DNA from: Candidatus Kuenenbacteria bacterium CG10_big_fil_rev_8_21_14_0_10_36_11
GTDB lineage: Bacteria > Patescibacteriota > Patescibacteriia > UBA2196
DNA: 6,202 bases
NCBI GenBank assembly: GCA_002778535.1
Contig: PFBP01000022.1
Coordinates: 2,136-8,337 of the forward strand
Reading direction: 5' to 3'
Made by a program: the position numbers and the translations under genes. The notes beneath the pieces were generated by a model. The model saw only the letters and a list, made by a program, of their open reading frames with translations. It ran no database searches and was not told the DNA's origin. Below are positions 1 to 5,053 of this stretch, in pieces (the first letter of the stretch is position 1; each line of letters begins with the position of its first letter).

Positions 1-1530
1 ATTTTAATATCAATTTTTGCTTTTGGAATTTTTGGTTTTGCCAGCCAAGTTTTGGCTGCTGACAATGGCACGGAAGTTTTATTTGAAAATGGCAATAGCG
101 CCCCTCTTTTTAACGAGGCGAATTTTTTACCTGGGCAAACAGTAACACGCTGGGTAAAATTTAAAAATAATAATACTGATCCGGTCAAAGCGGCCGCCAA
201 AATTTCCAGTTACAGCGATTCCGGCGGGCTTGGTAATTGGTTAGATATAGTAATCAAAGAAGGGGATAATGTGCTTTATAACAAAACTTTGGCAGATTTT
301 TTCATTGCTGGAGAAATAATGCTTTCTGATGTTGCTGGCAGTGAGGAAAAACAATATGATTTTGCCATAACTTTTAATCCAGACGCTGGAAATACTTATC
401 AGGGCAAAACCTTAAGTTTTAATATTCAAGTCGGCGTGGGTTCTGAAGACGCGATTGGAGGCGAAACTGGCGGCAGCAGTTCGGGCGGTGGAGGTTACAG
501 TTATCAAGGTTTGGAAATTTATAATGAAGCAAACACCATTATTTCCGATACCTCCGTAACTATCACTTGGCTTACTAATAATTTTTCCAGTTCGCGTGTG
601 ATTTATGATACAATCTCGCATCTTGATCTTTTAAGCTCAATTCCACCAAATTATGGTTATGCTTTTTTTACCGATGAATTTAATACTCCGCCCCCGGGCG
701 TCGTCAGCCACAGTGTTACTATCACTGGCTTAACTTCTAGTACTATCTATTATTATCGTGTGATTTCGCATGCTTCGCCGGATACGGTGGGGCAAGAATT
801 AAGTTTTACCACAACTGGTGCCATACCAACTGAACAAACCGGCGGCGCTACGCCTGGCGGACAAACTGGCAGTAGCGCAGTGGCTGGAGATGAAACTGGC
901 GGCACAGGCGGCGGATTAGCTATAAATGTTCCTGCTAATGAAAATCTGGCAGAAGAAAATGCATTACCAGAAGAAGAATTATTAGGTGAAGTAGAAGGCG
1001 CGCAAACATTGGCCGTGTGTCCTGATTGTGCTACGATAGATTGGGTTTTAGTGCTTCTATTTTTAATTCTCACTATTTTAATTTATCGGCAAATAAATAT
1101 TATTTTTCCAGAATATCTGGCGGAAAAAAATCGCGGCCAGTTAATTAAAATTATTTTATGGAGCGCCTTGCTTTTGGCAGCCGCGCTCGGCGCTTGGTTG
1201 ATTTTATACGCCTGCCATTTTAAACTTATTTGGCCGGCCGTTTTGATAATTGGTTTTTATGTTTTGCTTCTGGCTTTAAATTTTGGCCAAAAGAAAAAAG
1301 GATTGCTGGCTGGAATTTTCGGCTTGGTTTTGGCTGTTGTGGTTGCTTTCACCTATTATTTTTGCGCGCGGCTTGGCTGGCAAAGTTGGCTTATGATCGT
1401 GGCGCTTTATTTAGCGACTTTAATTTCTTATTTTATCGGGCTTTTAGCGGGAAAATTTTGGCTTGTGTCTCCGGCCTTGGCATTGCTCATTACTTTTTTA
1501 CTGGTGGTGCTAAATCGTTGCGCGTGTTAG
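1..1530 (+). CDS. Secreted/surface protein with FN3-like domain and C-terminal polytopic membrane region (5' partial)
   Basis: The frame is open from base 1 and its true start lies upstream; a TTG at 52 is internal. Numbering the 509 visible residues from base 1, residues 1-19 are the hydrophobic end of a signal peptide with a likely cleavage after VLA. Residues ~27-147 form a beta-rich domain with the stretches KTLADFFIAGE and YQGKTLSFNIQVG, reminiscent of camelysin/TasA-like secreted domains and of surface proteins common in CPR bacteria (recalled resemblance, not tested). A Gly/Ser linker (~151-166) leads to a fibronectin-III or purple-acid-phosphatase-N-like domain (~169-273, with SVTITWLT and HSVTITGLTSSTIYYYRV). 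A Gly/Thr-rich then acidic stalk (~274-340) carries a CPDC motif just before about six membrane helices (~346-505). The protein ends in CAC. The likely picture is an exported N-terminal half anchored by the helical bundle. No catalytic motif is visible and the function is unknown. A 27-nt gap separates it from the next gene. Confidence 0.85.
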   Translation: MLISIFAFGIFGFASQVLAADNGTEVLFENGNSAPLFNEANFLPGQTVTRWVKFKNNNTDPVKAAAKISSYSDSGGLGNWLDIVIKEGDNVLYNKTLADFFIAGEIMLSDVAGSEEKQYDFAITFNPDAGNTYQGKTLSFNIQVGVGSEDAIGGETGGSSSGGGGYSYQGLEIYNEANTIISDTSVTITWLTNNFSSSRVIYDTISHLDLLSSIPPNYGYAFFTDEFNTPPPGVVSHSVTITGLTSSTIYYYRVISHASPDTVGQELSFTTTGAIPTEQTGGATPGGQTGSSAVAGDETGGTGGGLAINVPANENLAEENALPEEELLGEVEGAQTLAVCPDCATIDWVLVLLFLILTILIYRQINIIFPEYLAEKNRGQLIKIILWSALLLAAALGAWLILYACHFKLIWPAVLIIGFYVLLLALNFGQKKKGLLAGIFGLVLAVVVAFTYYFCARLGWQSWLMIVALYLATLISYFIGLLAGKFWLVSPALALLITFLLVVLNRCAC

Positions 1531-1545
1531 AATATAGTTGATAAT
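1518..1545 (+). promoter_or_regulatory. Possible weak sigma-70-like promoter before the small membrane gene
   Basis: TTGCGC (1518-1523) and GATAAT (1540-1545) are 16 nt apart, with the -10-like box 12 nt before the ATG at 1558. The -35 box lies inside the end of the preceding gene. In AT-rich DNA such matches arise by chance, and the small gene could equally be co-transcribed with its upstream neighbour. Confidence 0.2.
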
Positions 1546-1557
1546 AGAAATTATTGC

Positions 1558-1794
1558 ATGTCTAAAATCACCACTCCTTTGTCAGTTTTAGCTTTATTTT
1601 ATCTCATGATTGTCGGGCTGTCTTTTATCGCTCTTATTTTCGCGGTGATGATAGCTTATGATGTGAGCAATTACTTCGCGCATCTGGATGAATATGCGGC
1701 TTTTAAAAGGTGCAAAGGTTATCTGGAAAAACAGGATTATGGTTTGTATAATAGTTGTTATAATCAAGTGCTGAATGAAGTGGATAAAAAGTGA
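1558..1794 (+). CDS. Small single-helix membrane protein, unknown function
   Basis: This encodes 78 residues. Residues ~9-33 form one long hydrophobic helix (LALFYLMIVGLSFIALIFAV). A polar tail of about 45 residues follows, rich in Tyr, Lys and acidic residues, with two cysteines (C52 and C67) that could form a disulfide if the tail faces outward. The positive-inside rule is ambiguous because Lys/Arg occur on both sides. The start is the first ATG after the upstream stop; there is no convincing Shine-Dalgarno sequence. It ends with UGA. It lies 27 nt after a large membrane-anchored surface protein in the same direction, so it may belong to that operon, but nothing proves a partnership. I do not recognise the family. 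The hydrophobic helix and tight spacing argue for a real gene. Confidence 0.6.
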   Translation: MSKITTPLSVLALFYLMIVGLSFIALIFAVMIAYDVSNYFAHLDEYAAFKRCKGYLEKQDYGLYNSCYNQVLNEVDKK

Positions 1795-1799
1795 ATTAT

Positions 1800-1832
1800 G
1801 AATAATTTTGTCATTATTCTTTTTTCTTTTTT
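1800..1832 (+). terminator. Weak Rho-independent terminator-like hairpin after the small gene
   Basis: GAATAAT (1800-1806) pairs with ATTATTC (1813-1819) around a 6-nt loop and is followed directly by a T tract interrupted by one C (1820-1832). The position, 5 nt after the stop of the small gene, fits a terminator. The stem has only one G-C pair, so it would be weak and may be incidental. Confidence 0.4.
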
Positions 1833-1919
1833 GTTATTCCTGCGAAAGCAGGAATCTCATAGAATTATGAGATCCCCGTTCAATTTGCCACTGGCAAATT
1901 TGAACTCGCGAGGATGACA
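1832..1919. repeat. REP/MITE-like composite palindromic element
   Basis: About 88 bp made of three adjacent hairpins between degenerate inverted ends. The left end TGTTATTCCTGCGA (1832-1845) approximately matches the reverse complement of the right end TCGCGAGGATGACA (1906-1919). Hairpin 1 is ATTCCTGC/GCAGGAAT (1836-1855) with a GAAA loop. Hairpin 2 is ATCTCATA/TATGAGAT (1854-1873) with a GAAT loop. Hairpin 3 is an almost perfect 14-bp stem (1878-1905) with one bulge. The motifs ATTCCTGCGAAAGCAGGAAT and GAGGATGACA resemble a widespread class of intergenic bacterial repeats. It ends 11 nt before the comEC start. No T run follows it on the plus strand, so it is not an obvious terminator. Copy number elsewhere in the genome cannot be judged from this window. 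Confidence 0.65.
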
Positions 1920-1930
1920 TTGGGATTTTA

Positions 1931-3391
1931 ATGCGTTCGCATAAAATATTTTTTATTAGCGCGCTTTATTTTTTAATCGGCATTGGCGCGCGGTCAGTTA
2001 TTAGTTTTGATATTTTTTATTTGTTTGTTTTAGCTTTGCTCGGTTTTGTTTTGGCCATAATTTTTTGGAGCAAAGAAAAATCTCGTCTTCTGTTATTAGG
2101 AGCGTTTTTTTTATTTTTTGGCGCCTGGCGCCTGGAAGCGGCTTTGCCTAAATTAACCGCTGATTATTTAGTGTTTTACGCGGATAAGATAGTGGAGTTA
2201 ACGGGGAGAATTGACCGGGAGCCAGATCAAACAGAAAAATATGTAAAAATTGTTTTAGCTGATCTGGAATTGAATGACGAAGGTGTTTTAAAACCAGTGG
2301 TGGGCAAAATTTTAGTCAATGCGCCAAAATATGGCCAGGAATTTAATTATGGGCAAACAGTTTTTATCAGATGCGAAATTGAAAAACCAGGGAAGATTAA
2401 AGCCAAAGATCCTGATAGGCGCGATTTTGATTATGGCCATTATCTTAAAGGCCAGGGCGTGGTAATGGTGTGTTATCAGCCGTTTGCGATAAATAGCCGC
2501 GGAATTACGCAGAATGCTGCGCGGAACTTTGAAAGCAAAGTTGATTTGCTTTCAAAGGCAGAAAGGGCATACACGAATTTACTTAAAATGAAGCAGAAGT
2601 TTAAAACCGTGATTGATGAAAATATGAGTTTAAGAGAATCAGGGCTTTTATCCGCCATGATTTTGGGCTATCGCCGCGAAATTTTACCTGATCTAAATAA
2701 TGCTTTTGCCACGACAGGCCTGACGCATATTATCGCGATTTCCGGATTAAATATTACTTTAATCGCGGCTTTATTATTTGAGTTGCTTGGTATTTTTGGC
2801 CTGACGCGCGCCAAATCATTTTGGTTAAGCATGCTGATTTTATTTTTTTATGTGCTCATGATCGGCGCTTTTGCTTCGGCCGCGCGCGCTTTCATCATGT
2901 CCTTCATATATATGTATAGCTTAAAAATAGGGCGGCCAGCCAAGGCTTGGAATTTAATTTTACTCGCGGCTGTGATATTGCTTTTGATCAATCCCTTGGC
3001 TTTAATGTTTGATATTGGCTTTCAATTGTCTTTTTTAGCTATTTTGGGGCTGATGATTTTTCAGCCGATTTTTTCTGGCTGGTTTGAATTTGTATCAGAT
3101 AAATTCAAGATTCGCTCTATGCTGGCCATGACTTTGTCTGCGCAGGTTTTTACCTTACCCCTAATCGCTTATTATTTTGGCCGGATTTCTTTAATCGCGC
3201 CTTTGGCCAATTTATTGGTTTTGCCAACGCTTCCTGTTTTAACAACCATTGGCTTTTTGATGATTTTATCTGGCTTGGTTTGGAGCCAGTTAGCGTTTAC
3301 TTTAGGTTTGATTTTGCATTTTATCGTGTGGTATATTATTTTTGTCGCAGAATTATTAAGCCAGGTGCCTTATGCGAGTATTCAATTATAA
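1931..3391 (+). CDS. comEC: ComEC/Rec2-family DNA-uptake channel protein, lacking the fused C-terminal MBL domain
   Basis: ComEC forms the inner-membrane channel that admits single-stranded DNA during natural transformation. This 486-residue protein has the N-terminal part of the family: helices in residues ~5-66, an OB-fold-like soluble region (~85-185, DUF4131 type), then the polytopic Competence domain (~235-475). Family signatures seen are THIIAISGLN (265-274), SAARAFIMSF (316-325), INPLALMFDIGFQLSFLAIL (353-372) and FTLPLIAYYFGRISLIAPLAN (from 407). Fused ComEC proteins are usually ~700-800 residues with a C-terminal metallo-beta-lactamase domain; here that domain is the next gene, which overlaps by 20 nt. 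The start is the first ATG after an in-frame stop at 1901-1903. Only a weak GGGA (1922-1925) precedes it, and no convincing promoter is visible. The usual His of the SGLH motif is Asn (N274). Family assignment is firm; an actual role in transformation is inferred. Confidence 0.93.
   Translation: MRSHKIFFISALYFLIGIGARSVISFDIFYLFVLALLGFVLAIIFWSKEKSRLLLLGAFFLFFGAWRLEAALPKLTADYLVFYADKIVELTGRIDREPDQTEKYVKIVLADLELNDEGVLKPVVGKILVNAPKYGQEFNYGQTVFIRCEIEKPGKIKAKDPDRRDFDYGHYLKGQGVVMVCYQPFAINSRGITQNAARNFESKVDLLSKAERAYTNLLKMKQKFKTVIDENMSLRESGLLSAMILGYRREILPDLNNAFATTGLTHIIAISGLNITLIAALLFELLGIFGLTRAKSFWLSMLILFFYVLMIGAFASAARAFIMSFIYMYSLKIGRPAKAWNLILLAAVILLLINPLALMFDIGFQLSFLAILGLMIFQPIFSGWFEFVSDKFKIRSMLAMTLSAQVFTLPLIAYYFGRISLIAPLANLLVLPTLPVLTTIGFLMILSGLVWSQLAFTLGLILHFIVWYIIFVAELLSQVPYASIQL
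3363..3367 (+). promoter_or_regulatory. Shine-Dalgarno-like site of the MBL gene, inside comEC
   Basis: AGGTG lies within the comEC coding sequence and ends 4 nt before the ATG at 3372. It supports separate initiation of the downstream protein, probably coupled to translation of comEC, which terminates 20 nt into the new gene. Confidence 0.45.
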
Positions 3392-4220
3392 AACATTTTT
3401 TATTATCATAATTTTATTGGCGCTTCTTGTTGCCAGCTATTTTTACTACATCCATGAAAATCAAAAACAGGAAATATTATTTTTTGATGTGGGACAGGGC
3501 GATGCAATTTTTGTCAATTTAGCCGGCAATAATGAAATTCTGATTGACGGCGGGCCAGACAATAGCGTGCTTTATAAATTAGGCAGATTTATGCCGCTTT
3601 ATGACCGCTCATTAGAATTAATGATTTTAACCCATCATCATGAGGATCATTTGTTTGGTTTAATAGAAGTTTTAAAAAGATATAGAGTAAAAAAAATTTT
3701 AATGTACTGTGAATCAGCTAAAGAAAATTTAACAGACGTGCTAACCGAGTTTTTTGATTTGATAGCAAAAGAAAAAGCCCAGATTCTTTGCGCGGAAGAT
3801 TTGACAAAACTGGATTTGAATAGTGCCTTATTAATTATGATTTATCCTAAAAAAAATTGCGCTGTTTGCGCGGCTGACCCGGGCGGCAATAACAGTTCTT
3901 TGGTGTTCAGATTAGACATTGATCAAGGAGAAAAAATTTTATTAACAGGCGACATTGAAGAAAAAGCAGAAAAAGAAATTTTGGCTACAAATGCACCAGG
4001 AATTTTGAAAAGCGATATTTTAAAAGTGCCCCATCATGGTTCTGAAACTTCTTTAATTGAAGAATTTTTAGCTGAAGTCAGTCCTGAAAAAGCTGTTATT
4101 TCTGTTGGCCAAGATAATAAATTTGGGCATCCGTCTTTGCGGACTATTAAGCGTTTAGAAAGAATGGGCGTGGAAATTTTAAGGACTGATGAGATGGGGG
4201 ATATAATAATTAAAGAATAA
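3372..4220 (+). CDS. Membrane-anchored metallo-beta-lactamase-fold hydrolase, ComEC C-terminal-domain type
   Basis: This 282-residue protein is the detached counterpart of the ComEC C-terminal domain, thought to act as a nuclease on incoming DNA. One membrane helix (~8-27) follows a basic N-terminus (R2, K7), predicting that the catalytic domain faces outward. ComEC-type motifs occur in order: FFDVGQGDA (37-45), DGG (59-61), the metal-binding HHHEDH (88-93, a full HxHxDH), NNSSLVFRL (173-181), LLTGDIE (190-196, metal-bridging Asp), KVPHHGS (218-224) and FGHPS (251-255). No expected catalytic residue is missing. The ATG overlaps the 3' end of comEC by 20 nt in the +1 frame, and the in-frame stop at 3357-3359 limits the start. 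The ORF therefore cannot be a long fusion without frameshifting. Other MBL hydrolases cannot be excluded by sequence alone, but the DVGQGDA signature plus the neighbour make a ComEC nuclease partner the best reading. Confidence 0.9.
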   Translation: MRVFNYKTFFIIIILLALLVASYFYYIHENQKQEILFFDVGQGDAIFVNLAGNNEILIDGGPDNSVLYKLGRFMPLYDRSLELMILTHHHEDHLFGLIEVLKRYRVKKILMYCESAKENLTDVLTEFFDLIAKEKAQILCAEDLTKLDLNSALLIMIYPKKNCAVCAADPGGNNSSLVFRLDIDQGEKILLTGDIEEKAEKEILATNAPGILKSDILKVPHHGSETSLIEEFLAEVSPEKAVISVGQDNKFGHPSLRTIKRLERMGVEILRTDEMGDIIIKE

Positions 4221-4228
4221 ATAGAATT

Positions 4229-4271
4229 TTGTAGGGAACAAAAATTTTTGTTCCCTACAATTATTTTTTTT
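4229..4271 (+). terminator. Perfect 32-bp palindrome plus T run (terminator of the comEC operon)
   Basis: Bases 4229-4244 and 4245-4260 are exact reverse complements, with the GTAGGGAAC/GTTCCCTAC part giving a strong stem around an A5T5 centre. A run of eight T (4264-4271) follows on the plus strand. It starts 8 nt after the stop of the MBL gene and lies before the next gene, as expected for a Rho-independent terminator. The GTAGGG...CCCTAC form also resembles dispersed intergenic palindromes, so it may be a repeat that has been adopted as a terminator. Confidence 0.8.
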
Positions 4272-4297
4272 GCGTTTCCTTATTTTTATGTTAAGAT
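4270..4297 (+). promoter_or_regulatory. Possible promoter of the ZIP-prfB operon
   Basis: TTGCGT (4270-4275) and TAAGAT (4292-4297) are 16 nt apart. A new promoter is expected here because a strong terminator ends just upstream. The -10-like box finishes only 6 nt before the ATG at 4304, which would place transcription start at or next to the initiation codon. No Shine-Dalgarno sequence is seen before this ATG, in keeping with a leaderless message. The match to consensus is partial. Confidence 0.35.
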
Positions 4298-4303
4298 GTT
4301 AAT

Positions 4304-5047
4304 ATGAATAATTTGATCCACGCGCTTATAGCGGCCGCGGTCGTTAGTTTGATTTCTTTGGCTGGAATTTTGGCCCTGGCTTTAAAAGAAAATTTTTTGC
4401 GCAAAATTTTGATTTTTTTTATCAGTTTTTCCGCTGGCGCCATGCTTGGCAGCGCTTTTTTTCATTTGTTGCCAGAAGCGCTGTTAACAGGCATTTTACC
4501 CGCTAAAATTTTTTCTTTTACGCTGATTGGTTTAATCATATTTTTTGTGCTGGAAAAATTTTTGCGCTGGCACCATTGCCATGATGAAGAATGCGAAGCG
4601 CATCAAATTAAACACCTTGGCCACTTGAACTTAATCGGCGATGGCGCGCATAATTTTATTGACGGGCTCGTGATTATGGCTGGTTTTTCCGTTAATTTGC
4701 CCTTGGGCATTGCCGTGGCTTTGTCCATAATTTTTCATGAAATTCCTCAAGAGATCAGCGATTTCGGCGTTTTAATTTACGCTGGTTTTTCCAGGCGCAA
4801 AGCTTTATTGTATAATCTGATTTCAGCCGGGCTAGCTTTGCTCGGCGTAATTGGCGGATATTTGCTTTTAAAAAATATTGACCATTTGAACAATTTTTTA
4901 TTGCCTTTTACTGCTGGCGGTTTTATCTATATCGCGGCTTCAGATCTGGTGCCAGAATTGCACAAAGAAAATCATCCTGGCCGTTCAATCATATCATTTA
5001 TTGTTTTTTTATCAGCCATAATTTTGATGATGGTGAGCGGGGAGTAA
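4304..5047 (+). CDS. ZIP-family divalent metal transporter
   Basis: ZIP proteins move zinc, iron or manganese into the cytoplasm across the inner membrane. The 247-residue length and about eight hydrophobic segments (~5-27, 33-55, 68-87, 110-127, 132-160, 167-190, 198-216, 227-244) fit the family. Metal-site motifs are present: HNFIDG (116-121) in helix 4 and HEIPQE (145-150) in helix 5. The second motif has Gln where many eukaryotic LIV-1 members have His (HExPHE); I recall HEIPQE-type sequences in other bacterial ZIPs. The loop between helices 3 and 4 (~89-107, WHHCHDEECEAH and following) is rich in His, Cys and acidic residues and probably binds metal. Which metal is carried cannot be read from sequence. 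No Shine-Dalgarno is visible at the ATG. The stop lies 6 nt before prfB, so the two are very likely co-transcribed. Confidence 0.92.
   Translation: MNNLIHALIAAAVVSLISLAGILALALKENFLRKILIFFISFSAGAMLGSAFFHLLPEALLTGILPAKIFSFTLIGLIIFFVLEKFLRWHHCHDEECEAHQIKHLGHLNLIGDGAHNFIDGLVIMAGFSVNLPLGIAVALSIIFHEIPQEISDFGVLIYAGFSRRKALLYNLISAGLALLGVIGGYLLLKNIDHLNNFLLPFTAGGFIYIAASDLVPELHKENHPGRSIISFIVFLSAIILMMVSGE
5039..5044 (+). promoter_or_regulatory. Shine-Dalgarno site of prfB
   Basis: GGGGAG forms the last two codons of the ZIP gene, directly before its UAA, and ends 9 nt before the prfB ATG at 5054. It is the clearest ribosome binding site in the window. It fixes the prfB start and implies reinitiation or coupling with the upstream gene. 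Confidence 0.65.
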
Positions 5048-5053
5048 AAATAT

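Noticed and set aside
52..54. TTG as the start codon of the first gene
   Set aside because: The frame is open to base 1 and the preceding 17 codons encode the hydrophobic core of a signal peptide, so the gene starts upstream of the window.
412..1073. Minus-strand open frames at 412-621 and 753-1073
   Set aside because: They lie opposite the coherent surface-protein gene, have low-complexity or unconvincing protein sequence, and follow from Gly/Thr-rich coding DNA.
1230..1541. Overlapping plus-strand frame of 103 codons
   Set aside because: It lies in another frame of the membrane-helix region of the first gene; its Phe/Gly-rich product is a typical shadow.
1792..1794. UGA as a sense codon, as in SR1/Gracilibacteria
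   Set aside because: UGA ends the small gene at a sensible place, none interrupts the conserved genes, and an RF2 gene is present.
1836..1873. Hairpins 1 and 2 as a Rho-independent terminator
   Set aside because: No T run follows them on the plus strand; the T tract lies before them and belongs with the AT-rich hairpin at 1800-1819.
1832..1919. CRISPR repeat or array
   Set aside because: There are no regularly spaced direct repeats; the structure is palindromic and single.
2476..2658. Minus-strand 60-codon frame inside comEC
   Set aside because: It is opposite well-conserved comEC coding sequence and has no recognisable content.
3372..3391. Programmed frameshift joining comEC and the MBL gene
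   Set aside because: The second gene has its own ATG, an AGGTG site and a complete membrane anchor, and no slippery heptamer is evident; separate translation is simpler.
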